A DNA stretch of 64,000 nt. Source: Cervus elaphus (Eukaryota > Chordata > Mammalia > Artiodactyla > Cervidae). Position 1 is the first letter of the stretch; each line of letters opens with the position of its first letter. Below the pieces are notes generated by a model, which was not told where the DNA came from, ran no database searches, and saw nothing but the letters and a program-made list of their open reading frames with translations. The DNA is taken from contig NC_057815.1 of NCBI RefSeq assembly GCF_910594005.1, forward strand, positions 80,027,552 to 80,091,551, read 5' to 3'. The position numbers and the translations under genes are program-made. Below are positions 23,336 to 33,757 of the stretch, piece by piece.

Positions 23336-23511
23336 TAAGCAGTGACTCTATCTTTGGGGGCCAGTTTTTCTGCCTCCTACAGTCAATGAGTGGCGGAATG
23401 AGCATTGATACCAGGGTTTGCCTGATTCAAAAGCCTCTAGTGACCACTCCTCCTTGAGAACTACAGTCATTCCTGTTAATTTTAATGGTATGTTAAATGT
23501 TCCATTTGGGC

Positions 23512-23726
23512 TTCCCAGGTGGCACAGTGGTAAAGAATCTGCTTGCAACGCAGGAGATGCAGCAGACATGGGTTTGATCCCTGACTGGGGAAGATCCCCT
23601 AGAGCAGGAAATGGCAATCTGCTCCAGTATTCTTGCCTGGAAAATTCCACAGACAGAAGAGCTTGGTGGGCTACAGTCCATGGGGTTGCAAAGAGTTGGA
23701 TGCGACTGAGCAACTGAACAGCAACC
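23512..23726 (+). repeat. Bov-tA-type SINE
   Basis: Full-length sense copy from GGGCTTCCCAGGTGGCACAG to GATGCGACTGAGCAACTGAA. It is flanked by TTCCATTT on the left and ATTCCATTTA on the right, a likely target-site duplication. Confidence 0.93.
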
Positions 23727-24164
23727 ATTCCATTTAGGGGGTATCATCGTTGATTAACCTGCCCCCTATGGGTGGATATTTTGGTAGTTTCCATTATTCA
23801 TTACTGCAAAGAACTGGCATATCTGCCAGTCTTCAGGACCATGTGACCATTTCTGTAGGGTACATTCTTAGAAGTGGAACTGCTGGGCCAAAGGGCCAGT
23901 AATTCTTAGCTTGCTTCACTCTGTGACCAACCCCCACCCCACTGCCACCCAGAAATAGTGCTACAGGAAAGGAGTTGAAAGGCATCATGCCTCAATAAAT
24001 ACCATCCTGAGTTACCCAAGGCCCTAATGCTCTATGACCACCATGGGGGCTCGGAGACCTGGCCTGCTCCCAAGTGGAGTATTTTCCAGATGTTTGTGAG
24101 GCCGCCATAAGCTAGAGGAAGTGTTGCTGTGTTCCCACTGCTGTCCCTGCCTAGAGATTTAGAA

Positions 24165-24368
24165 ATAACAAGTTATTTATTTAACAAGCACTTGTGAAGC
24201 ATTTGCTGTTTGCCACGCACTGTTCCATCTAAGTGCTTTACAAATATCCTCCTTTTATCCTCATTCAACCCTGAGGTTGTCACGCTAGCTGGCTCATCTC
24301 CTGCAGGAGGCAACTGAGCCTCAGAGAGGTCAAGAGATCTGCCAAGGTCGCACAGAGAGTAAGGGGTG
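24165..24368 (-). repeat. MIR-like SINE fragment
   Basis: Antisense MIR: CTAAGTGCTTTACAAATATC, then GGCAACTGAGCCTCAGAGAG and CCAAGGTCGCACAGAGAGTA. Confidence 0.8.
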
Positions 24369-26871
24369 AGGTGTCTAACTAGAGCAGTCTATGCTTTCGC
24401 CTTCCTTTTTTCTCCTCTTTGTGCTCCCCTTGCCCGTGTCAAATGTGGTCTTAGTGTTCCTTATGTCTGTTTATCCATCTCTGGGGCATGAGGTTTAAAT
24501 TTTAATATGAAATTCTGTGACTAGATGTTTCTGCCTAACTTGGTAGCTTCAGTTGTGATCTTCCTGGCCACGTCTGGTCTCCCAGCAAAGTGAGAATGGG
24601 CTGCAGGATGAGGCCAGTCGTCAGTCAGTGATCTGCCTCTTAATAGCTATGTGACTTCTGGCAGGTTACTTAACTTTTCTGATCTTCAGATGGGGTTTTG
24701 TGACAGCGTTTGTCATCAAGTCAGGCAGGCAGTTGGTGCCTTATGAGTTGCTAGTCTTTCTTCATTTTTAGCTTCAGCAGTACCCTTAGGCTTGAGGTTA
24801 CAGAGATGAGTAAGTCTCGATCTGATTGCCGTCTTCAAAGAGCCTACAGAATGGCCTAGGTAGGGGCTGGGAAACTTTCTAGATCAGGAATGAGGGAACC
24901 TGAGTTCTAGCCAGTCCTGGCTGTCTCCTACCTCGGACATCAGACCTTTCTCTGCTCCTCTGGGCCTCACTTTTGTCCTCTGGAAGCGAGAGCCTGGCCT
25001 GGCTTCACTCCGAAGCCCCGTCTGTCTTGTGAGTTTCTGCCTTGTCCTGTTTAGGTCGGGACAAGCCCGGGTGTGAGGAGACAGCGCCATGGCAGGTGGA
25101 TACAGGCTGTGTCAGCGTTTCCCTTTTAGGCCCCTCTCATCAACGCGCCCAGCAGCTTCCTCTCGGTGCTGTGGGGAGGCCTCTAGGCTCCAGCCGGAAG
25201 TAGGCATGGTGGATGAAGACAGCTTTGGAATGTCTGGATCTGAGGGTGGCAGGTTTTGCAGGGGACGAATGAGTCAGAGATGCTCCTGGCTGTGTGTTAC
25301 TGCGCGGCTGAGGCAATGCCGAGGACACCGCAGTCATCATCCTTTTGACTAAGTCTCCCTTAGTTAAAAGGGTTGCCTATGTAGATGGGGCTGCCCACGA
25401 GGCTTGCTGGATGTGCACACGGCTTGGAGAGGAAGCCTGGCAGTGGGACGGGAGGCAGTAGCTGAGAAGTGGGATGGTGGGGTAGGAGCCCGCTCCCGGG
25501 ATCTGCTGTGCTGCCCAGCCTCCTGGAGAAGCGGTGTTTCAGCAGGAAGCCAGAAGACTCGAATGATGCATTCTGCTCACCTTTCCACTTCCCTGTACAG
25601 GTGCCCCTGAGTGGGAGGCAGCTCCATCACCTGGAGTTTAGGATCCTTGTAAATGGAGTTAATATCCCATAATTACACAGATGAATTGCACTTAACAGGC
25701 CCATTTAAAGAAGGGTGGTGAAACAGAGTCTCTCTTAATTGTGTGACCTTTACCGGGCAAGTTAAATCCCAAAGCCAGCTAATTTAAGGCGTCTGAAGGG
25801 CTCCCGTGGTTTTATTACTGCATTGCCCCACTCATTTATTTGCATAGATCTTTCCACCTTCCAGGGCACTTGTGGGGTTATTGAGACCCTCTGAAAGTGA
25901 GCAGGTCTGCCATGACTTCCTCAGCATTTATTGGTAAAGTTTAGTCATCATCAGCTCATTCTGAGAATGGGGTGAAGGGCAGGAGACTGTCAGAGAAAGT
26001 GGGACACATTTAAAAAATGTCAGAGGTAGGACGAGTCATTCCTTTCTGGGCTCTTGGTTTTACAAGTACATTGTCACTGTGCCCACTGTCTACAGGGAGT
26101 GGTAACCCTGCCCACGCCCTCTGGATGGACAGTCTCAGGGCCCAGCTAGCAGCCTCAGTGCTTCACTGACCAGGGCAGCCTGTTTCCCTGGGAGGAGGGA
26201 CCTGGATTCTTCCTTCTTCCAACACCACAGCTGGGCCTGCAAAACCTGCTCCCCCTGCCAGCTGGAAAGTTGGCATTTGTGGCTGGAAAATCTTTTTCTT
26301 TCAGTGTTGGTTTTGGGGACACAGCAGAGTAGCTGGTGAGGTGCCACTGAGAATACTTCTGGGCTAAACCCTAAAGCTTTGGAAGAAAAAAGTGACTGTG
26401 ATCTTGGTGGTTTCCTTTTGTTCTTCCCTCTGACCAGTTCCCAAACTCACTTTGCATTGTCAGTTTGGACTTGACGCTGACTGAAGGATAAAAGACTGAA
26501 ATGGCAGGTTCAAAAGTGCCCAGAGAAGTGAGAGAGACAGGTCTGAACAGAAATAGCCGGTGCTTGAGAGCCTCAGGTCTGCTGTTTTGCTGGGCAGGTC
26601 ACACCATCTCATTTCCCCTCTTACCTGTCCTGTGGAGTTGGCATTGCTAGCGGCTGAGGACTCTCAGACTCAATCAGCCTGAAGTCACACAACCTGGGAG
26701 TGACCTTGTTAAGATGTGAACCCAGATTCACTCAAAGTCATTAACCATGGAGTCATAAAGGTTTCCAGGAGACAGTGTCATTGAACCCAACCCTGCAGGG
26801 TAAGTTAGATTTAGATAAGCAGAGAGGAAGAGGGAGGGGGTTCTGGGCAAGGGAAACAGGGCTGTGCTGTG

Positions 26872-27180
26872 ATCAGTCGTTCAGTCGTGTCTGACTCTTT
26901 GCAACCCCAAGGACTGTAGCCCGCCAGGCTTCTCTGTCCTTGGGGTTTCTCCAGGCAAGACTACTGGAGGGGGTTGCCATGCCCTCCTCCAGGGGATCTT
27001 CCCACCCCGGGATTGAACCCAGGTCTCCAGCGTTGCAGGTGGATTCTTTACCATCTGAGCCACCAGGGAAGCCCAAGAATGCTGGAGTGGGTAGCCTATC
27101 TCTTCTCCAGTGGATTTTCCCAGCGGCGTCTCCTGCATTGCAGGCTGGTTCTTTACCAGCTGAGCTACCAGGGAAGCCCC
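26872..27180 (-). repeat. Dimeric Bov-tA-type SINE, antisense
   Basis: A full antisense monomer (26872-27075) is followed directly by a partial one (27076-27180) that again ends in AGCTACCAGGGAAGCCCC. In sense orientation a 5' partial monomer, ending at CCAGCATTCTT, is fused to a complete monomer. Confidence 0.9.
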
Positions 27181-27437
27181 AAGGGAAATTGTAGATACAA
27201 TCAAAAGGCTGCAGCCTCACTTGGAACGGCTCCATGGGGCAGGGACCACATTCTGCATGGCCACCATGCATCCCCAATACCTGAGCACCTGAAGTGCTGT
27301 AGGGGTTTCTTAAATGTTTATTGCATGAGCAAATACATGACGACTTCTCTTGCCATAGACCATGAGCCTCTTGAGGGCGGGGACTAGGTCTTAGAAATCT
27401 TCGGATGCTCCACAGCTCACATGGTTAATAAATTGTT

Positions 27438-27645
27438 GCTGTTTATTACTAAGTTGTGTCCAACTCTTTGTGACCCCATGGACTGTAGCCCACCAGGCTC
27501 CTCTGTCCATGGGATTCTCCAGGCAAGAATACTGGAGTGGGTTGCCATTTCCTCCTCCAGGGGATCTTCCTGACCCAGAGATCCAACCCATGTCTCCTGC
27601 ATTAGCAGGTGGATTCTTTACCACTGAGCCACTAGGGAAGCCTGG
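27438..27645 (-). repeat. Bov-tA-type SINE, antisense
   Basis: Complete antisense copy ending GAGCCACTAGGGAAGCCTGG. GGTTAATAAATT precedes it and GGTTAGTAAATA follows, compatible with a target-site duplication. Confidence 0.93.
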
Positions 27646-28099
27646 TTAGTAAATAGTAACCAATAAATATGTTCTGATGGAGTGCATGAATGGACGGCAG
27701 GTAAGTGAGGGTGAGGAGATGAGCCTGAGGGAAGAGGCGCTGATGCTTTGGGAAATAGTGAGCGATGCATGTGGGCTGCTGGGGTCAGAGCGTGTCATAG
27801 ACCATCTTCAGTGCCTAGACAAGGAGCTCTTGTGTGCTCTATTTTTTTTTTTTTTTAGTCATCTCAATGGAAAACTTGGTGGAAGCTACAGAAACTCAGC
27901 GGGGGCCCAAACTTTGATAGGTGTGCATGGGAACCACAGTCAAACGTAGCTTAGAAATCACTTTTCTGTAGGACTGGCCTCAACCCATTGTGAGTGCCTC
28001 TCCACTTGGGGATGACCACAAGGTTATAACCAAAAGGAGGCTTGTGAACACTTGTGCATGGGACCCTGCGAGATATAGATAGTACTGTAGGGTCCTGGA

Positions 28100-28123
28100 A
28101 TTTTTTTTGGGGGGGGGGGGGTC
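28100..28123. repeat. T8G13 homopolymer junction
   Basis: A T run passes directly into about thirteen G residues, roughly 90 bases upstream of the coding exon acceptor. Prone to slippage and sequencing error. Confidence 0.85.
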
Positions 28124-28210
28124 GTTTGCCAGGAAGTCCCAGCCAGCTTCCCCCAAGATGGCGTCTGCTTAGCCCAGACGTTTTTAAGAAAAGCTGGCCT
28201 CTCTTTTCAG

Positions 28211-28334
28211 GTATTGGCCAACGCCGTGGTTTTGAGAACGCCCGACGGCCGGAAGACAGCCCTGGGAGAAGCCCTTTGGGTGGGCAGTCAGAACCTTCTG
28301 GTCCAGAGGAGAAGCCGCCCCCTCACCTGGACTT
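28211..28334 (+). other. PRR5L: PRR5L 5' untranslated part of the first coding exon
   Basis: The exon begins after the acceptor CTCTTTTCAG at 28201-28210. It has no upstream ATG. An in-frame TGA at 28233-28235 closes the reading frame ahead of the start codon, which supports translation beginning in this exon and not further upstream. Confidence 0.85.
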
Positions 28335-28498
28335 ATGACCCGTGGCTTCGCCCCCAGCCTACCCGTCGAGTTCCCCAAGATGGGCTCCTTCCGCAGGCCC
28401 AGACCGCGCTTCATGAGCTCCCCGGCGCTCAGCGACCTGCCCCGCTTCCAGGCAGCCCGCCAGGCTCGGCAGCTGAGTTCCAACTCCGCTTGGAACAG
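28335..28498 (+). CDS. PRR5L: PRR5L (Protor-2), coding exon 1, residues 1-54
   Basis: PRR5L is an accessory subunit of mTOR complex 2. Family knowledge: it binds Rictor and modulates mTORC2 output towards PKC-type kinases. The exon encodes a basic N-terminus, MTRGFAPSLPVEF, then the motif GSFRRPRPRFMSSPALSDLP shared in outline with PRR5/Protor-1, and ends in SSNSAWN. The donor AACAG|GTATGG follows at 28499, splitting a serine codon after two bases (AG). The start at 28335 has a weak Kozak context (C at -3), whereas the in-frame ATG at 28380 (codon 16) has A at -3 and G at +4. I kept 28335 because MTRGFAP-type N-termini are my recollection of annotated PRR5L. Joining to 30575 restores the frame. 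Identification is from protein memory, not a search. Confidence 0.93.
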
Positions 28499-28679
28499 GT
28501 ATGGGAGGCACTGGGTGGGCAGGAAGGTGGTGGTGGGGTAGGGGTTGGGGTGCCAGGGCCGGGGGCTGGCTGGACTTCAGCATCTCCTGAGATCACGGCT
28601 CCAGAAGGTCATGGGTATAGGGGTGATTGACACAGTGTGCCCATTTCCCTGGCAGCTGTATCCATCAGCTTTTCTTTTC

Positions 28680-28870
28680 TTTTTTTTAATGTATTTTTTC
28701 TTTTTGTATTGATATACAGTTTATTTACAATATTTTGTTAGATTCAGTTATTTTTTTCTGATTATATTTCACAATAGGTTATTACAAGATATTGAATATA
28801 GTTCCCGGTAGTATGCAGTGAATCCTGGTTGCTGTATCCTAGTTTGTTAATCCCATACTCCTAGCTTGTC
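28680..28870 (-). repeat. L1 3' end, antisense
   Basis: GATATACAGTTTATTTACAA, TAGGTTATTACAAGATATTG and TGTATCCTAGTTTGTTAATC are L1 3' UTR words in reverse orientation. It starts about 180 bases after the exon donor. Confidence 0.8.
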
Positions 28871-29410
28871 CCTCTTTCTCTCTCCCTGTCTTTCCTTGTT
28901 TGAATAGAGGGAAAGCAGACCACTGGGGGCTTCTGGGCTCTCAAAGTCAGTTAACCAGCCCAGGACAGTTGTATCAAAACTTAACATTAGTCTCACGCCA
29001 GTTGTCAGAGACCTGAGGGTGGGAATGTCTAAATAACTTCCAGTCACCTGCTACCTGTTTGGGAAGATTTGACATGTATCTGTGAAAAGCTAGCAATGCA
29101 GCATAGACCAGGGTTGATCCCCACCTGGAAGCTGCTGGTGGCTGAGAGAGGAGACACTGCACCTTCGAAAGGTGTCCAGCCAATCTGTGTACCAGGTACT
29201 GAGTAGAGACTGAATCCATACTATGTCTCACCCTCCTGGAGCTGTTTTTCAAATTTGGTTCTTCTTTGGATAAATCAAATGCATTGTTATTTTAAAGCAT
29301 TACTGAAGTGTTTTTTTTTTTTTTGTCATTTGGATCATTATCGGGTTTTTTTTTAATGAATACACAACTCATGATGGTGAGGGAGGAGAGATCTGAAATG
29401 GTTTGATGGT

Positions 29411-29454
29411 AAGTAGAACCTGGTTCTACTTAAAATGAACCTGGTTCATTTTAA
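29411..29454. other. Two overlapping perfect palindromes sharing an 11-bp core
   Basis: A 21-bp palindrome (29411-29431, arms AAGTAGAACC/GGTTCTACTT) and a 25-bp palindrome (29430-29454, arms TTAAAATGAACC/GGTTCATTTTAA) overlap by two bases. Each is centred on T within the core GAACCTGGTTC. The cores are 21 bp apart. Confidence 0.95.
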
Positions 29455-29639
29455 AAAAGCCTGAAACCTGGGCTGAAGACAAACTTGTGATCAGCTCCTT
29501 GCTGAAATCCTGGGCTGGGTCCAGAGACTTACCTGGGTCCTTCAAGGGATCAACTCTCCTGCCTGGGCACTCGTGGGAGGGGAAGGGGAAGTGAGGCCAG
29601 CCCTTCTGGAGTTCTTCCCAGAAAGTACTGTTGAAAGGC

Positions 29640-30095
29640 TGGACCTAGAGTCTGTCATACAGAGTGAAGTATGAAAACAAATATCAGAAAGAGGAAAGCA
29701 AATATCGTATATTGGGGCATGAATATGAAATCTAGAAAAAATGGTCCAGATGGACGTATTTGCAGGGCAGGAACAGAGATGCAGACATAGAGAAGGAACA
29801 TGTGGACACAAAGGGGGAGGGGCGGGTGGGATGAATTGGGAGAGTAGCAGTGACGTACGTACAGCACCGGCTGTGAAACGGGTCGCTGGTGGGAAGCTGG
29901 TGTATAGCACCAGCTCAGGTCGGTGCTCCTTGCTGACCTAGATGGGTGGGATTGAGCGGGGAGCTGGCAGGGAGTGCCAAGAAGGAAAGGATATTATGTA
30001 TACGTATAGCTGATTCACTTCATTGTATCACAGAAATTAATACACCATTGTAAAGCAATTATATATACTCCAGTTTTTTTAAAAAAGTAAAACAA
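29640..30095 (+). repeat. L1 3' end, sense
   Basis: AGAGTGAAGTATGAAAACAA, AGGAACAGAGATGCAGACAT and CACCATTGTAAAGCAATTAT are words of the artiodactyl L1 3' UTR, ending in an A-rich tail near 30100. Confidence 0.85.
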
Positions 30096-30574
30096 AAGGC
30101 AAGGACAATTAAAATCCATAATTGCAAAATTTAAAAAAAATTAAGATAAGCCAAGGCATGATCTTTTCCAGGCTGTGAAGACAGAGGCCTCCTAAGTGAG
30201 AGACCTGCAGGCTGGGGTGAACTCCTGCTTGCAGTCAGAGCCACGCGGGATTCTTCCAGGCCCGCAGGTGCTGGCCACGCGGTTTCCCGAGGGCAGATCC
30301 CACTGCCCGCCCTTGAGTAAGGCTGCTTCCCAGCAGGGCTGCCAGCCTGCGAGAAAGTGCGGGGAGAGGGCCTCTTTCTGTCCTCTGGGGCTCAGTCTTC
30401 CTCCCTCTCCAAGGACCCTCGTGTGCAAGTGATGGATTCCAGGGAGAGAAAACGTGGCCCTGCCTGTGCCCCGGGCTTCCTGGCCCTTCTCCCCACCTTC
30501 GGCTCTGAGCCGCTTGTGGAGGTGGCACCGGGGAGGCAGATCCACTCACCCGGGGTCTTTCTATTTCCCCACAG

Positions 30575-30655
30575 CGTCCAGACTGCCGTGATCAACGTCT
30601 TTAAAGGGGGCGGCTTGCAGAGCAATGAGCTCTATGCGCTGAATGAAAACATCAG
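30575..30655 (+). CDS. PRR5L: PRR5L, coding exon 2, residues 55 (part)-82 (part)
   Basis: The acceptor TTTCCCCACAG precedes 30575. The first base C completes the serine codon begun in coding exon 1 (AG+C). The exon then encodes VQTAVINVFKGGGLQSNELY and ALNENI, and ends with AG of an arginine codon before the donor GTATGT at 30656. Length 81 bp, phase 2 in and phase 2 out. The product is the start of the conserved HbrB-like region common to PRR5 and PRR5L, which family knowledge links to Rictor/mTORC2 association. No stop or frameshift is seen. Confidence 0.95.
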
Positions 30656-32979
30656 GTATGTGGCTGGCCCGGCAGGGACCCTCCCTTCTGTGGGCCTGAT
30701 CTGGGGCAGAGGGGCTACGCTTCACCATCACTCCGGGAGCCTCACCTTAAGTTCTGTTTTTTGCTTGGTTCTTATTGGTGCTTCTGTTGGCTTTTCTGAA
30801 TCTTTTCTGACTGTGAAGTTCCGGGGCCCTTGTCTGTCTAGACTTCTGCTCCAGAGAGGGCCTGTCCATTTGTCCATGTATATAGTGCATGTGTGGGTGG
30901 CTGAGGCTCAGGGGTAGAGGGTGACATCTAGCAGCTGTCATTCACTCTGTAAACATTTCTTGTGCCTCATTGACCATACTAGGCAGGATGGTCTAGTGGT
31001 TGGGAGTAGACTGCTTAGGATTTTATAGCTGTTCTTCCTTTTACTAAGAGGTTTACCAACCTCTTTGTGCCTTGGCTTTCTCTTATGTGAAACAGGGATA
31101 GGAAATGCGCCTACTTCCATAAGTTCTTGTGAGGTATTGAGTTACTGCATAAATAGTCTGTCAGAACAGAGTTGGAAATGCGTGAAGTACTTGGTACTCG
31201 GAGCTCTTACCATCCTTGTCACTGTCATTGCTATTAGGTTTTGGTGATAAAACTCTCGATAAGATACGGTCCTTGAAGAGTTTGTCTTCCAGAATCTTCC
31301 CAGTAGTGTCTGCTACTCGTTCATTCATTCATGCATCAAATGTTTTTGTGCCTCCCCATTAGCCAGGCACTGGAAACACAAGAATGAATAAAGATAGATA
31401 TAGACACGGCTTTTCCTGGAATATATAATATGTTCAGTTGGGGCAATAATCATTAGTCAACTGATCACACGTAAAAAATGTATTAATAATAATGTAGCTG
31501 TGACAGCTACCACAACACAACTGTTAGTAGGACTTGGTCTTGCCAAGGAGGCCAGGAATGGTGATGTGACACTTGTGCTGTCATCTGATGGATCAGTGGA
31601 TATTAACTAAATGAAGAGGGCTCCAGGTAGTGGCAATTGCAGGTGCAAAGGTCCTGTGGTAGCAACGGACCTCAGCACAGAACTGAAAGTAAGCCCACTT
31701 GCCCAGAGCACTGGGGGTTGGGTGGTGGTGTGGTTGGATTTGTGTTTTGGTAAAATGAGGGCAGAGAAGCAGGCATGGCCCAGAGCCCCAGGATCTCCTG
31801 GGGACAAGAATTGGACATCAGTTCTTTTAATGCGCTGGTGTTCATTCCTCTTGGGTGTGTTAAGTGCAGAACATCAAGGCTAAAGACCCAAGCCTGAAGT
31901 GGGCAGAACATTAAACAAGGCCATTCTTTGAGTCCTGTTTACATTTACTTAAGACCTATATTAAGGGTCAGTGAAGTGTTTTAAGAGCTCTGCTTTCATG
32001 AAAACCTTTAGAGCTTAGAAGTAAAGAGAGTTGTGTTAAATTTCTAGCCATGTCCTTGAATTTCACATAAGAGTTACACAAATATGCAAAGACACAGTAG
32101 AGATCATCTCACCCAAGGCCCCATTTTCACAGAGGAGGAAACTGAGGCCCCGAGAAGTTGAGTGACAGGGGCAAAGCTGGGTCAGCCAACCTCCTGGTTG
32201 CAAAAACTGAGTTTCACTCCAAGAACTAAGATCCCCGGCTCTTCATGAATGTTCCTTAGCTCACAATAGATGTATAAATAAATAAAGTGGTGACTCAGGA
32301 GCGTGCTAATTGTTCCTTGCATCAGGGGACGGATCCTGAAATTGTACTTAAAACCCTTGTTTGTGGGCAGCTAGGAAAAGTACGGGTCACGCCAGATTGC
32401 ACCAGCCCTGTTAACCCATGGGCCGCCCACCGAGAGGCCCGCAGGTGCCAGCCTGGTGGATGGAAGTGAGGGCTAACTCTCTGCGCAAGGGGATTACACT
32501 CCCCCTCCCCGCTGGAAGAATGCGGTCCAGTGTCATGCCATCTTATTTCTCAAGAAGAACCAGAGACTGAGATTTTTACGTGAAATTTCATATCTTTTAA
32601 ATGTTGATAAATGATCCAGATGTCCCCAAACATTGGTATAGGGCAAACAAAACACATCCACAGGCTGAAATTGACCAAAGAGGTGTCCATTTGTGAGATT
32701 TGCCATCGCATGCATGGGAGGCATCGCTGGTGGGAATGTTGCATTCCAGATTCTAGCACTAAGGACCCTTGAGTTGGGGGAAAGGGAGCTGACATGGATG
32801 GAGGTTCCAGGAAAAGTGCTAGGTGCCTTTCACCTCCACCACACTCAACCCAGCTCACAGAGCTGCCAGACAACCATTGTTCACATTATGTAGTCCGTCC
32901 ACAAAATGATGGGCAAGAGAAACACAATAGCTTGTCCAAGGTCACAAGTAGAGTCAGAATGTGAACCTTTTCCTGGGGA

Positions 32980-33075
32980 ACCTATTTGCAGGGCAGGAAT
33001 ATAGACGCAGACATAGAGAATGGACTTGTGGACACAGTGGGGAATGAGAGTGGGACGAATTGAGAGCGTAGCACT

Positions 33076-33112
<37 letters not shown>

Positions 33113-33345
33113 TACCAGATGTAAAATAAATAGCTAGTGGGAAGTTGCTGTATATCACAGGCAGCTCAAGGTGGTGCTCTGTGACAGACCCAGAGGGGGT
33201 GGGGTGGGGTGGGGGCGTGGGGGGGAGGTTCGGGAGGGAGGAGACGTGTGTATACTTACGGCTGATTCACGTTGTTCTGTGGCAGAAACAAACACAACAT
33301 TGTAAAGCAATTAAACTCCAATTAAAAATTAAAAACAAAAACGCA
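32980..33345 (+). repeat. L1 3' end, sense, with internal (AT)16
   Basis: GGGCAGGAATATAGACGCAG, GGGAAGTTGCTGTATATCAC and CATTGTAAAGCAATTAAACT are L1 3' UTR words, ending in an A-rich tail. The centre is interrupted by an AT repeat (33079-33110) and a G-rich stretch (33195-33230). Confidence 0.85.
33079..33110. repeat. (AT)16 microsatellite
   Basis: Uninterrupted AT dinucleotides inside the L1 tail. Confidence 0.97.
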
Positions 33346-33367
33346 TGAATCCTTGTCTGATTTAGAC

Positions 33368-33757
33368 ACCTGTGTTAGTTTGTTCGGGCTGCCGTACAAA
33401 CACCATAGACTGGGTGACTTTATCAATAGATGTTTATTTCTCACTGATCTGGAAGCTGGGAAGTCCGAGGTCAGGGTACTGGCAGACGGAGCTCCTGGTG
33501 AGAGCTCTCTCCCTGGCTGCCCTCTTGCACAGCCCCTCTGCGCACGAAGAGGAGAGGGCATGGTCTCTGGTGTCCGTTCTTGTAAGGATGCTAATCCCAG
33601 CATGAGTGTTGAGGGCCCTACCTTTATCACCTCGTCATAACCTAATTATTTCCCAAAGGCTTCATCTCCAAATACTGTCACACTGTGACCATAGGGCTTC
33701 GACATATGAATTTGGGGGGTGGGGTTGGGTGGAGACACAAGTCAGCCTGCAGTGAAA
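33368..33757 (-). mobile_element. MaLR-type LTR, antisense
   Basis: TGTTAGTTTGTTCGGGCTGC, ACCATAGACTGGGTGACTTT, TTTATTTCTCACTGATCTGG, CATCTCCAAATACTGTCACA and ATATGAATTTGGGGGG occur in the order of a reverse-oriented ERVL-MaLR LTR. No adjoining retroviral gene. Confidence 0.65.

Larger units (their letters stand above)
6961..28210. other. PRR5L: Probable first intron of PRR5L (non-coding, repeat-rich)
   Basis: No coding exon is recognised in this 21 kb. It holds the SINE, LINE, LTR and DNA-transposon pieces listed individually below, plus weaker MIR/L2 segments (about 9868-10030, 15860-16015, 16225-16370, 19220-19340, 19660-19880, 24625-24715). An old L1M-like stretch is possible at about 18045-18310 and again near 23741-23905. 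The intervals 8510-9860, 13860-14750, 14800-15600 and 25080-26860 look like unique intronic DNA in which I see no gene. Intron status rests on the CpG island being the promoter. Confidence 0.5.
28499..30574. other. PRR5L: PRR5L intron between coding exons 1 and 2
   Basis: A GT-AG intron of 2076 bp. It holds an antisense L1 tail (28680-28870), a T-rich stretch (29310-29355), a pair of overlapping palindromes (29411-29454), a sense L1 tail (29640-30095) and a moderately GC-rich stretch (30180-30570). The rest is unremarkable. Confidence 0.88.

Noticed and set aside
23512..23726. tRNA gene signals (internal A/B box-like words) in this and the other SINEs
   Set aside because: They are tRNA-derived SINE heads. 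No cloverleaf with paired acceptor stem is present.
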